A DNA stretch of 64,000 nucleotides from Thermoanaerobacter sp. (GCA_014896455.1 JADBKJ010000020.1:186001-250000); one strand, 5' to 3'; shown: positions 54,279-62,938, numbered from the stretch's first letter. Notes: generated from the sequence alone by a model not told the origin. Translations and numbers: made by a program.

Positions 54279-55120
54279 TAAAAAGGATACAAGATAATTA
54301 TACAAAATTAAGCAAAAGCCAAAAGATAATAGCAGAGTATATTATAAATCATTATGATAAGGCAGCTTTCATGACAGCCGCAAAATTGGGAACCAACATA
54401 AATGTAAGTGAATCAACCGTTGTAAGATTTGCTAATACTTTAGGCTATAATGGATATCCAGAACTTCAAAATGCACTGCAAGAGCTTATAAAAAATAAAC
54501 TTACAACAGTCCAAAGGTTAGAAATGACAGAAGAGACAGATGAAATTGCTATATTGAATAATGTTCTAAAAGCCGACATAGAAAACATAAAAGAGACCAT
54601 AAATGAAATAAATAAGGATGACTTTAGAAGAGTCGTTTCAGATATCATCAATGCTACAAAAATTTATATAATAGGTTCCAGAAGTTCTATTGTCATTGCA
54701 GAATATTTGGGATTTTATTTAAATTTAATACGGGAAAATGTGTCAGTCGTTAAAGCCGGCGTATCAGATGTTTTCGAGCAAATTCTCAGAGTTAGTGAAA
54801 ATGATTTAGTGATAGGAATTGGTTTTCCAAGATACTCAAAAAGAACATTAGATGTGCTGAAATATGCAAAATCTCAAAATGCAAAAATCGTTACAATAAC
54901 AGACAGTTTAATTTCTCCTCTTACTTCTGTTGCTGATGAGATATTAATTGCGAAAAGCAACATGGCTTCTTTTGTGGATTCATTAGTGGCACCACTAAGT
55001 CTTGTCAATGCTCTTGTTGTAGCTGTGGGGCTCAAAGAAAAAGAGAAAATAACGGATACTTTTGAAAAATTGGAAAGTATTTGGGATGAATATGGAGTAT
55101 ATTTCTCAAAGCCAAATTAA
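54257..55120 (+). CDS. MurR/RpiR-family transcriptional regulator
   Basis: The 287-residue product has an N-terminal HTH of the RpiR type (LSKSQKIIAEYIINHYDKA, NVSESTVVRFANTLGYNGY) and a SIS sugar-phosphate-binding domain (IYIIGSRSSIVIAEYLGF, VIGIGFPRYSKRTLDVLKYA). Deep overlap with korC suggests that it senses a metabolite and controls this operon or gdhA. That is inference; effector unknown. Confidence 0.9.
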   Translation: MAKADDLIKRIQDNYTKLSKSQKIIAEYIINHYDKAAFMTAAKLGTNINVSESTVVRFANTLGYNGYPELQNALQELIKNKLTTVQRLEMTEETDEIAILNNVLKADIENIKETINEINKDDFRRVVSDIINATKIYIIGSRSSIVIAEYLGFYLNLIRENVSVVKAGVSDVFEQILRVSENDLVIGIGFPRYSKRTLDVLKYAKSQNAKIVTITDSLISPLTSVADEILIAKSNMASFVDSLVAPLSLVNALVVAVGLKEKEKITDTFEKLESIWDEYGVYFSKPN

Positions 55121-55133
55121 TGATAAAATTTTT

Positions 55134-55162
55134 GAAGGATTATTAAAAAATTTGTAGAATAT
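55134..55162 (+). promoter_or_regulatory. Sigma-H-type promoter before gdhA
   Basis: GAAGGATTA (55134-55142), 11 bases, GTAGAATAT (55154-55162) match the sigma-H consensus fully; the element is near identical to those of spo0A and nadK. Confidence 0.6.
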
Positions 55163-55217
55163 ATAATTTAGAAATGGATTTATTTGCTCAAAATTTTAAA
55201 ATTAGGAGGATAATAAA

Positions 55218-56468
55218 ATGTCAAAAGAGTCATTAAATCCTTTGATTATTGCGCAAAAACAGATTAAAAATGCTTGTGATTTGTTGGGGTTAGAAGAATC
55301 TGTTTACGAACTTTTAAAGGAACCTATGCGAGTATTAGAAATTTCCATTCCTGTGCAGATGGATGATGGTACGGTAAAAGTCTTTAAAGGTTATAGGGCC
55401 CAACACAATGATGCATTAGGGCCCACAAAAGGTGGAATAAGATTTCATCCTGATGTTACATTAGATGAAGTAAAAGCCTTGTCCATGTGGATGACATTTA
55501 AATGTGGGGTAGTTGGACTGCCATACGGGGGAGCAAAAGGCGGAGTAGTGGTAAATCCAAAAGAATTGTCTAACGATGAGTTGCAGAGGTTAAGCAGGGG
55601 CTATATAAGAGCAATAGTCAGTATAATTGGTCCTAATAAAGATATACCAGCTCCAGATGTAAATACTAACATGCAAATTATGGCTTGGATGGTAGATGAG
55701 TATAACAAAATTGTAGGCTACAATAGCCCTGCGGTCATTACAGGAAAACCTTTGATATATGGTGGTTCTAAGGGAAGAACTGCTGCAACTGGATATGGAG
55801 TTGCATTGATGGCACGGGAGGCTGTAAAACGTTTACAGATGGATTTCAAAAATTGTACATCAGCTGTACAGGGCTTTGGAAATGTAGGAAGTTACACAGC
55901 TTTAAATCTTCATAGATTAGGAGCTAAAATTGTGGCAGTAAGTGATGTGTATGGAGGTATATACAATAAAGATGGAATTGATGTCGAAAACTTAGTAAAG
56001 CATGTAAATAAGACAGGAACAGTTTGCAATTTTGAGGGAACAACCAGTATAACAAATGAAGAGCTTTTAACGATGGATGTAGATATTTTAGCTTTAGCAG
56101 CTTTAGAAAACCAGATAACTTCTGCAAATGCGCCAGATGTAAAAGCTAAAATAATTTGCGAGGGAGCAAATGGTCCTACCACCCCTGAAGCAGATAAAAT
56201 TTTAGCAGAAAAAGGTGTGTTTGTAGTTCCAGATATTTTAGCTAATTCAGGAGGAGTAATAGTCTCATATTTTGAATGGGTACAAAATCTCATGAATTAT
56301 TATTGGACAGAAAAAGAAGTAGAAGAAAGACAGGAAATTATGATGGTAAATGCTTTTAACGCTATATATGAATTAGCACAGCAGTACAAAGTTGATATGA
56401 GGACAGCAGCTTACATGATATCGATTAAACGAGTCTATGAAGCTATGAAAATTAGAGGTTGGTTATAA
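55218..56468 (+). CDS. gdhA: Glutamate dehydrogenase (Glu/Leu/Phe/Val family)
   Basis: NAD(P)-dependent interconversion of glutamate with 2-oxoglutarate. The 416-residue product has GPTKGGIRFHPDVTLDEVKALS, the catalytic Lys in YGGAKGGVVVNPKELS, and the nucleotide loop VQGFGNVGSYTA. SD TTAGGAGG. With kor upstream it can feed 2-oxoglutarate to ferredoxin reduction or take ammonium. Confidence 0.95.
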   Translation: MSKESLNPLIIAQKQIKNACDLLGLEESVYELLKEPMRVLEISIPVQMDDGTVKVFKGYRAQHNDALGPTKGGIRFHPDVTLDEVKALSMWMTFKCGVVGLPYGGAKGGVVVNPKELSNDELQRLSRGYIRAIVSIIGPNKDIPAPDVNTNMQIMAWMVDEYNKIVGYNSPAVITGKPLIYGGSKGRTAATGYGVALMAREAVKRLQMDFKNCTSAVQGFGNVGSYTALNLHRLGAKIVAVSDVYGGIYNKDGIDVENLVKHVNKTGTVCNFEGTTSITNEELLTMDVDILALAALENQITSANAPDVKAKIICEGANGPTTPEADKILAEKGVFVVPDILANSGGVIVSYFEWVQNLMNYYWTEKEVEERQEIMMVNAFNAIYELAQQYKVDMRTAAYMISIKRVYEAMKIRGWL

Positions 56469-56496
56469 AGGCCTTCAATTGAAGGTCTCTTTTTTA
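56468..56496 (+). terminator. Terminator after gdhA
   Basis: Stem GGCCTTC/GAAGGTC with AATT loop (56470-56487) followed by a T-rich run. Confidence 0.8.
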
Positions 56497-56538
56497 TATG
56501 GTAAAATATTATAGAAAGTCGAGAGAGGAGGCTTCTTT

Positions 56539-57246
56539 ATGGTAAGGAGTCTTCTAACTGTAGATTGGGATTATTTTATACCTTCTAAAAAAGAGTGGTT
56601 TTTTTCTTATATAGAAAATGATAAAAATTTGACTCAACTGTGGTATAAGAGATATATAAAAGGAAAATTAGAGGGAGAAGATTTGGAAAAGACTATAAAA
56701 GTAGGTAAAGTCATAAAAGGCTTCTGGGATAAAATAAAGACACAGTTTGAGTTTGATAAAAATATTAAAATTTTTGTCTCTGAATCCCACAAAGTTGCCT
56801 ATTATTTGGCAAAAAATTTTGAGTGTTCTGAAGTAATTTCTTTTGATGCCCATTCTGATTTAGGATATGGTGGACTACCTTCACTGGATTTTGAATTAAA
56901 TTGTGCTAATTGGCTAGGTAAACTTTTAAAAGAAGGTATAGTAAAAAGAGCCAATATTGTATATAGCCATTACACCTTTGAAAATCCTTCAGATTTTGAG
57001 GAGTTTAACAATCTTTACAATATACAGTATTATAAATCTGTAGAAGAATTACCAAAAGAGAATTTGATAGGGGTTATACACATTTGTAGGTCGGGTATTT
57101 GGACACCTCCTTGGCTGGATGAGCGATTTGAAAAATTTATAAATGAGTTAGGCTTGCCTTTTAAGAAAATTTCATTAAAAGAAAGAAAATGGGAGGTGTC
57201 AAAGTTTTCTTACGCAGAACAAATCTTTTACCTTAATTTTGCATAA
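56539..57246 (+). CDS. Ureohydrolase-like (arginase-fold) protein of unknown substrate
   Basis: The 235-residue product keeps two arginase-type motifs: an N-terminal VDWDYFIPS and a central ISFDAHSDLGYGG, comparable to FDAHTDLR and the DxD of agmatinase. HICRSGIWTPPWLDERF is a further conserved-looking block. The motif order differs from SpeB, as in UPF0489-type proteins. The metal site looks intact, but no substrate can be named. Confidence 0.72.
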   Translation: MVRSLLTVDWDYFIPSKKEWFFSYIENDKNLTQLWYKRYIKGKLEGEDLEKTIKVGKVIKGFWDKIKTQFEFDKNIKIFVSESHKVAYYLAKNFECSEVISFDAHSDLGYGGLPSLDFELNCANWLGKLLKEGIVKRANIVYSHYTFENPSDFEEFNNLYNIQYYKSVEELPKENLIGVIHICRSGIWTPPWLDERFEKFINELGLPFKKISLKERKWEVSKFSYAEQIFYLNFA

Positions 57247-57264
57247 AACTTAAGGAGGAATTGT

Positions 57265-57888
57265 ATGACTACACGACTATATATAGCACGTCACGGGCAA
57301 TCAGAGTGGAATTTACACAATAAAATGCAAGGTGTGCAAGATATTGATTTGACACCTACAGGTTTAAAACAGGCTGAACTACTGGCAAGTCGATTAAAAA
57401 ATGAGAAAATAGATTGTATATATTCAAGTGATTTAAAAAGAGCTTATGTAACTGCACAAATAATTGCAAAAGAGTTGGGATTAGAAGTTCAGAAAATTCC
57501 TGAGTTTAGAGAAATGTCCTTTGGTATATGGGAAGGGCTTACATCGGAAGAAATTAATGAATTGTATAAAGAAATATATACATTATGGAAAACAAATCCT
57601 GTTAAAGCTAATATAGAAAAAGGAGAAACTTTAGAAAAAGTTCAAAAGAGAATGGTAAAAAATACTTTGAAGATAGTTGAAGAGAATAAAGGAAAAAATA
57701 TATTGATTGTTTCTCATGGGACTTCTATAAAAGCACTGATTTTAGGGCTTTTAGGAATTGACTTAGGTTTTTATTCTAGATTTAGACTTGATAATACTTC
57801 TCTTAATATAATAGATGTTAAAGAAGATGGAAAAACTGTTTTAGTGCTATTTAACGATACTTGTCATCTGAGAAGAGATGAAAAATAA
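57265..57888 (+). CDS. Histidine phosphatase family protein (phosphoglycerate mutase-like)
   Basis: The 207-residue protein has the phospho-His motif ARHGQSEWN, the second catalytic region EMSFGIWEGLTSEEI and VSHGTSIKAL. It is the size of CobC/GpmB-type phosphatases. Substrate could be alpha-ribazole phosphate, a sugar phosphate or another small ester. SD AAGGAGG. Confidence 0.9.
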   Translation: MTTRLYIARHGQSEWNLHNKMQGVQDIDLTPTGLKQAELLASRLKNEKIDCIYSSDLKRAYVTAQIIAKELGLEVQKIPEFREMSFGIWEGLTSEEINELYKEIYTLWKTNPVKANIEKGETLEKVQKRMVKNTLKIVEENKGKNILIVSHGTSIKALILGLLGIDLGFYSRFRLDNTSLNIIDVKEDGKTVLVLFNDTCHLRRDEK

Positions 57889-57968
57889 TATGAAAAAATA
57901 TTTGTAGTAGTCGGAACTTGCAAATCGCCTTTTCTACGGGATATGTGGAGGGATCAATGTGTTAATGT

Positions 57969-57990
57969 AAAATGCGGAAAACCGCATTTT
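57969..57990 (+). terminator. Hairpin at the left border of repeat copy 2
   Basis: Nine-bp stem AAAATGCGG/CCGCATTTT with an AAAA loop. The same 22 bases recur (one change) at 58255-58276 on the right side. Confidence 0.75.
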
Positions 57991-58253
57991 CAGACTGTAG
58001 ACAAACTTTCGTAAAGGAGATATTTTGCAATCGGAGCGACTTGTGACAAAGCGGCAACAAAACTTAGCAAGACCGAGGGTGGAGGCAGGGCCGTAGCCAC
58101 GGATGGCGGAGGCGGGCACTAAGACAAGGATGTCGAATGTGCCCGGTACCCTGCCGGAACCCGAAAGTCGAGCTTAGTTTTGTCGCTTTGGAACATCGGA
58201 GCGACGATGTAAAATATCTCCTTTGAATATTTTTTAACTTTGTCAACAAACTG
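57991..58253 (+). repeat. Terminator-associated palindromic element, copy 2 (263 bp)
   Basis: Same orientation and architecture as copy 1, about 92% identical by eye. A core hairpin changes from GGC/GCC in copy 1 to GAC/GTC here, a compensatory change. The inner arm has a C-to-T change that leaves a G-U pair. Flanked by a direct duplication of a terminator hairpin. It fills most of the 432-base space between the phosphatase gene and the next gene. Confidence 0.87.
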
Positions 58254-58254
58254 T

Positions 58255-58279
58255 AAAATGCGGGAAACCGCATTTTTTT
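58255..58279 (+). terminator. Terminator at the right border of repeat copy 2
   Basis: Nine-bp stem AAAATGCGG/CCGCATTTT with a GAAA loop, then further T. Confidence 0.85.
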
Positions 58280-58320
58280 ATTTATTTTGCATAAGATATA
58301 ATAAGAAAAGGAGGATAAAT

Positions 58321-58782
58321 ATGGGAAAAAGAGTCAAAAGGAAAAAATACAGATATATTGACAGTGAAAGTATTCTTGTAGTATTGATAATGTTAGGGCT
58401 TTTAAGTATAGCTATAACTCAACTTTTGATGACAAATGACGATATAAAAGTTTTTTTAAATTCTACACAAAGATTAGAGGGGGTCAATTTAAATTCTAAT
58501 CTTTCGCAAGAAGGTAAAGTGACAATTGAGGTTGTAGAAAAGGATAAAGCATTGAATTCCTTTGTATTGCTAGACGGAGAGCCAGTTGCAAATTTTTCTA
58601 CCAAGTCTATTATTATTACAGTAAGGCCCAATCAAATTTTGGAAATAGATAGCACCAGAGAAAAGGAACCTCTTCATTTTAAAGTAGTAGCAATTAGTGA
58701 AAATGTAATTGAGCCGCAAAATACCACTGTAGTTAAAGTAGATAAGAATATACAAAAAATATGTATGATTAGGCTGAAATGA
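58321..58782 (+). CDS. Single-pass membrane protein of unknown function
   Basis: The 153-residue product has a basic N-terminus (GKRVKRKKYRY), one transmembrane helix (about 20-42, ILVVLIMLGLLSIAITQLL) and an extracytoplasmic beta-rich domain. No family recognised. The ATG at 58321 follows AAGGAGG; earlier in-frame codons would run into the repeat and are rejected. Confidence 0.75.
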   Translation: MGKRVKRKKYRYIDSESILVVLIMLGLLSIAITQLLMTNDDIKVFLNSTQRLEGVNLNSNLSQEGKVTIEVVEKDKALNSFVLLDGEPVANFSTKSIIITVRPNQILEIDSTREKEPLHFKVVAISENVIEPQNTTVVKVDKNIQKICMIRLK

Positions 58783-58856
58783 TTTATTTGTAAAGGGTAA
58801 TTATGCTATAATATAAGTAATAATATAAAAAAGACAAAAGATGATAGGAGAGGAGA

Positions 58857-59211
58857 ATGCCCTATAAAAGTCATAAGAGGTGCTATAACTTCCAAAAATA
58901 CAAAAGAAGATATTTTAAAGGATACTACTATTCTCATTGAAGAAATTATTAAAGCAAATGAATTAGAAGAGAAAAACATAATTTCTATTTTTTTTAGCGC
59001 AACTTGCGATTTGGATGCGGTTTATCCCGCCGAAGCAGTTAGGAATATGGGTATGACCTCAATACCTATGATGTGCCTACAAGAAATGGTGGTAAAGGGC
59101 AGTCTCAGCCATTGCATAAGAGTTGCGATTTTTACAAATTTAAGTGAAGATACAGAGGTTAAACACGTCTATTTGAAAGAAGCAAAAAAACTGCGTCCAG
59201 ACTTAGTTTGA
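58857..59211 (+). CDS. aroH: Chorismate mutase AroH, frame disrupted at codon 2
   Basis: AroH-type monofunctional chorismate mutase (chorismate to prephenate). From 58864 the frame gives IKVIRGAITSKNTKEDIL, the AroH N-terminus with its active-site Arg. It then gives VYPAEAV, MMCLQEM and HCIRVAIFTN to HVYLKEAKKLRPDL. No ATG, GTG or TTG is in frame upstream. The ATG at 58857 just after AGGAGAGGAG reads ATGCCCTATA, and removing one C gives a perfect start (M-P-I-K-V). So either one base was inserted, the read has an error, or the rare ATA at 58864 is used. Confidence 0.8.
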
Positions 59212-59221
59212 GGTGATAGTA

Positions 59222-59887
59222 TTGACTGTAAAAATAGCAATAGATGGGCCGGCGGGGGCTGGCAAGAGCACTGTTGCAAAAAAATTAGCTAAGCTTTTAA
59301 ATTATACCTATATCGATACAGGTGCTATGTATAGAGCCATTACATATAAGACCATACAACAGGGGATAAATCTTACTGAAGAAAACAAAATAGCTGATAT
59401 TGTGCAATGTGCTGATATCATCTTAGAAGGAGAAAAAATTTTTTTAGATGGAAAAGATATTTCTGAAGAAATAAGAAAATCGGAGGTTTCTGAAAAAGTA
59501 TCTTTGGTATCTAAAATACCCAAAGTGAGAGAAATTTTAGTGCAAAAACAAAGGAAAATTGCTGAAGGCAAAAATGTAGTAATGGATGGAAGAGACATAG
59601 GAACAGTTGTGCTGCCTGATGCCCAGTTTAAATTTTTTTTAACTGCTTCTTTAGAAGAAAGGGCAAAACGGCGTTATAGAGAACTTAAAACTAAAAATGG
59701 AAATGTAAGTTATTACGAGGTGTTAAAAGAAATAGAAAATCGTGACACCATAGATTCACAGAGAAATACATCTCCTCTAAAAATTGCTGAAGATTCTATT
59801 GTCATTGATACTACATATCTTTCAGAAGAGGAAGTTTTAGAAAAACTGTACAATATTATAAAGGAAGGATTAAAAGGGGAAATTTAA
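59222..59887 (+). CDS. cmk: Cytidylate kinase
   Basis: Phosphorylates CMP/dCMP with ATP. The 221-residue product has Walker A IDGPAGAGKSTVAKKLA, the CMP-binding YIDTGAMYRAIT and DGRDIGTVV. TTG at 59222 after GAGGTG. The cmk-plsC-ispH-rpsA order is a typical clostridial cluster. Confidence 0.96.
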   Translation: MTVKIAIDGPAGAGKSTVAKKLAKLLNYTYIDTGAMYRAITYKTIQQGINLTEENKIADIVQCADIILEGEKIFLDGKDISEEIRKSEVSEKVSLVSKIPKVREILVQKQRKIAEGKNVVMDGRDIGTVVLPDAQFKFFLTASLEERAKRRYRELKTKNGNVSYYEVLKEIENRDTIDSQRNTSPLKIAEDSIVIDTTYLSEEEVLEKLYNIIKEGLKGEI

Positions 59888-59889
59888 GT

Positions 59890-60468
59890 ATGTTTTATTA
59901 TATTGCCAAAGTTATAGTATTGGTAATTATAAAAATGATGTTTAGAATAGAAGTAAGAGGACTTAAAAATATTCCTAAAAAAGGCCCAGTAATTATATGC
60001 CCTAACCATATAAGTCTTCTAGATCCTCCTGTCATAGGTGCACTTTTAAACAGGCGTATATACTTTATGGCAAAAGAGGAGCTTTTTAAAAATCCTTTTT
60101 TAAAGCTTCTTTTAAGGACAGGCTTAGGAGCTTTTCCCGTTAAAAGAGGTACTGCTGATTTATCAGCTATTAAAACTGCTTTAACTTACTTAAAAAAAGG
60201 AAGAGCAATTGGAATTTTCCCTGAAGGTACAAGAAGTAAAACCGGGAAACTTCAAAAGGCTGAACCAGGAGTTGCCTTATTAGCAATTAAGGGGAATGCT
60301 CCTGTAGTGCCTATAGGAATTAAAGGGAAATATCACCTTTTTTCTAAGATTATTATAAATATCGGTAAACCAATAACTTTTGAAAAATATGCTAATTCTA
60401 AACTTTCCTCTGAGAGACTTTCTGCTATTGGAGAGGAAATAATGCAAGAAATTGCAAAATTGCTGTAG
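59890..60468 (+). CDS. plsC: 1-acyl-sn-glycerol-3-phosphate acyltransferase
   Basis: Makes phosphatidic acid from lysophosphatidic acid at the membrane. The 192-residue product has the NHxxxxD motif NHISLLDPP, the GAFPVKRG block and FPEGTRSK. A short hydrophobic N-terminus. Two bases after cmk. Confidence 0.94.
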   Translation: MFYYIAKVIVLVIIKMMFRIEVRGLKNIPKKGPVIICPNHISLLDPPVIGALLNRRIYFMAKEELFKNPFLKLLLRTGLGAFPVKRGTADLSAIKTALTYLKKGRAIGIFPEGTRSKTGKLQKAEPGVALLAIKGNAPVVPIGIKGKYHLFSKIIINIGKPITFEKYANSKLSSERLSAIGEEIMQEIAKLL

Positions 60469-60478
60469 GAGGTAAAGA

Positions 60479-61345
60479 ATGAAAATATTGATTGCTGAGT
60501 ATGCAGGTTTTTGCTTTGGAGTAAAAAGAGCTATTGAAACTGCATATAAGGAAATTGAAAAGGGTGATGGAAAGAAAATATATACTTTAGGTGAAATTAT
60601 TCATAATCCACAAGTTATATCGGACTTATCGAAAAAAAGGGTAAATGTTATTGAAGAAGAAGAGCTGGATAGATTGACTGAGGGTGATAAATTAATTATC
60701 CGAAGTCATGGAGTGTCTAAAAAATTATACGACTTTCTCGCTAAAAAAGGAATTGAAGTCATAGATGTTACCTGCCCATTTGTAAAAAAGGTCCAAAATA
60801 TAGTTTATAAGTATTACCACAAGGGCTACTCTATTATCATTGTAGGAGATAGAAATCATCCAGAAGTAATAGGAGTGAACGGATGGTGTGATGACACTGC
60901 CTATGTGGTAAATTCAACTGAAGAAGCTTATGAATTACCTCAATTAGAAAAGGCGTGTGCAGTTGCTCAAACTACTCTCATTGAAAAGCATTGGAAAGAT
61001 ATTTTAGAAGTAATAAAGCTAAAAGTTAAGGACCTTATTTTTTTTAATACTATATGTGATGCTACACAAAAAAGACAAGATGCTGCTGATGAGCTTTCAA
61101 AAAAGGTAGGTGTAATGTTTGTAATTGGAGGGAAACATAGTTCTAATACTCAAAAACTAAAAAAGATATGTGAAAAAAATTGTAAAAACACTTTTCATAT
61201 TGAAGATGCAGAGGAATTGACTCTTGAGATGGTAAAAGACCATGAGATTATAGGAGTAACAGCAGGGGCTTCAACCCCCGATTATGTGATAGAAGACGTG
61301 ATAGAGAAAATTAGATTTTTAAAAGGGGAAGATGGGGATGAGTGA
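60479..61345 (+). CDS. ispH: 4-hydroxy-3-methylbut-2-enyl diphosphate reductase
   Basis: [4Fe-4S] enzyme of the last MEP-pathway step yielding IPP and DMAPP. The 288-residue product has the three cluster Cys in GFCFGVKRAI, VTCPFVKKV and NTICDATQKRQ, and GGKHSSNTQKL. It overlaps rpsA by 8 bp; fusion or overlap of the two is frequent in Clostridia. Confidence 0.97.
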   Translation: MKILIAEYAGFCFGVKRAIETAYKEIEKGDGKKIYTLGEIIHNPQVISDLSKKRVNVIEEEELDRLTEGDKLIIRSHGVSKKLYDFLAKKGIEVIDVTCPFVKKVQNIVYKYYHKGYSIIIVGDRNHPEVIGVNGWCDDTAYVVNSTEEAYELPQLEKACAVAQTTLIEKHWKDILEVIKLKVKDLIFFNTICDATQKRQDAADELSKKVGVMFVIGGKHSSNTQKLKKICEKNCKNTFHIEDAEELTLEMVKDHEIIGVTAGASTPDYVIEDVIEKIRFLKGEDGDE

Positions 61346-62435
61346 TTTTTTAGAAGGTTATACTTTTAAGACGTTGCGCCCTGGAGACATTGTCAAAGGA
61401 AAAGTGATAAAAGTTTCTGATGAGGGGATTATTGCAAATATTGGCTATAAATCGGATGCTTTTGTGCCTAAAAATGAACTTTCTTTAAATCCTAATTTTG
61501 ATGTAAAAAAGACCTTCAATCTTGAGGATGAGTTAGATTTATATATAATAAGTGTGGAAAATGATGAAGGGAATGTATTAGCCTCTAAAGTTATGGCTGA
61601 TGATAAGCTGAGCAGAGAAAAAATTGAAAAAGCCTATAAAAATAAAGAGATAATTGAAGGAGAAGTTATTGAGGTTGTAAAAGGCGGAGTGATTGCCTAC
61701 TCATTAGGAGCCAAGGTTTTTATTCCCGTTTCTCAACTGGAATTATATTATGTCGATAAATTGAATGAATATTTAGGTAAAACTTTGCGGTTTCAAATAA
61801 TTGAGTATATTCCCGGCAAAAAGATTGTTGGATCTCAAAAAGAAGTACTGAAACTAGAAAGAGAAAAAGTTAAAAAAGCGCTTTTATCTAATTTGAAAGA
61901 AGGAGACATAGTAGAAGGAAAAGTAAAAAACATAATAGATAAGGGAGCTTTTGTAGACATAGGAGGTTTTGATGGTTTTATCCCTCTAAGTGAAATTAGC
62001 TGGGAAAGAATTAAAAATCCGCGAGAAGTAATGGAAATTGGAGATAAAGTCTCGGTTTATATATTAAATGTGGATGAAAAAAAAGAAAAAATTACTTTGA
62101 GCCTGAGAAAAGTATTGCCAGATCCGTGGGAGAATGCAGAAACAAAATATCACGAAGGAGACGTGCTAAATGGAACTGTTACTAATATTACGCCTTTTGG
62201 AGTATTTGTACAGCTAGAAGCAGGGATAGAAGGATTGATTCATAAAAATAATTTAGAAAATAGTATCAAAACATACAAAATAAATGATACTATAAAAGTA
62301 GAAATATTGAATATAATCCAACAAGATAAAAAAATAAATCTTAAAGAAGTGCCTCTTGAAGAAGAAGATATTCCAGAATTAGAACCTCAAGAACTTAGAA
62401 TCACCTTAGGAGAAATATTTAATAAAATTTTATAA
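61338..62435 (+). CDS. rpsA: S1 RNA-binding domain protein (RpsA/YpfD-like)
   Basis: The 365-residue protein has four S1 domains of about 70-85 residues: GDIVKGKVIKVSDEGIIANI, then EGEVIEVVKGGVIAYS, EGKVKNIIDKGAFVDIGGFD and NGTVTNITPFGVFVQLEAGI. Likely ribosome-associated but, as in Bacillus, may not be a stable 30S protein. ATG at 61338 (SD AGGGGAAG) is preferred over ATG at 61332, which is too close to the SD. Confidence 0.92.
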   Translation: MSDFLEGYTFKTLRPGDIVKGKVIKVSDEGIIANIGYKSDAFVPKNELSLNPNFDVKKTFNLEDELDLYIISVENDEGNVLASKVMADDKLSREKIEKAYKNKEIIEGEVIEVVKGGVIAYSLGAKVFIPVSQLELYYVDKLNEYLGKTLRFQIIEYIPGKKIVGSQKEVLKLEREKVKKALLSNLKEGDIVEGKVKNIIDKGAFVDIGGFDGFIPLSEISWERIKNPREVMEIGDKVSVYILNVDEKKEKITLSLRKVLPDPWENAETKYHEGDVLNGTVTNITPFGVFVQLEAGIEGLIHKNNLENSIKTYKINDTIKVEILNIIQQDKKINLKEVPLEEEDIPELEPQELRITLGEIFNKIL

Positions 62436-62453
62436 ACTGTCATGTAAAAAACC

Positions 62454-62481
62454 TTGACAAAAGAAAAAAATCTGCTAAAAT
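62454..62481 (+). promoter_or_regulatory. Sigma-A-type promoter of speD
   Basis: TTGACA (62454-62459), 16 bases, TAAAAT (62476-62481). The consensus -35 is the best in the window. Confidence 0.6.
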
Positions 62482-62531
62482 TAAAATCATTGAATGTATA
62501 CATTATTTTAGTAAAGGAGGCACGATACAAA

Positions 62532-62906
62532 ATGAATGCTTTGGGTCGCCACATTTTGGCAGAAATTTATGGGTGCGATAGCAATATTTTAGACAACTTG
62601 GAATTAATCGAAGACATAATGGTTCAGTCTGCAATAGTGACAGGCGCAGAGATACGGGAAGTTGCTTTCCATAAATTTAATCCCCAGGGCGTAAGCGGAG
62701 TAGTGGTCATATCAGAATCTCATATAACTATCCATACTTGGCCAGAACTGGGTTATGCCGCGGTTGATGTATTTACTTGTGGTGATGATGTCAATCCGTG
62801 GGATGCCTGTAACTATATAGCGAAAATGTTAAGAGCACAAAACATGACTGCAACAGAGGTCAAACGTGGAGTCTTTGAAAAACCAGTGAAGGTGGTTAAT
62901 TACTGA
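62532..62906 (+). CDS. speD: S-adenosylmethionine decarboxylase proenzyme
   Basis: Pyruvoyl enzyme giving decarboxylated SAM for SpeE. The 124-residue product is the bacterial type 1b form. Self-cleavage falls before the Ser in VISESHITIHTWPE; the processing Cys is in VFTCGDD. The ATG at 62532 follows AAAGGAGG. Monocistronic with its own terminator. Confidence 0.96.
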   Translation: MNALGRHILAEIYGCDSNILDNLELIEDIMVQSAIVTGAEIREVAFHKFNPQGVSGVVVISESHITIHTWPELGYAAVDVFTCGDDVNPWDACNYIAKMLRAQNMTATEVKRGVFEKPVKVVNY

Positions 62907-62938
62907 TCAAACTTCAAAATATGATGGATCTGGCTTGT

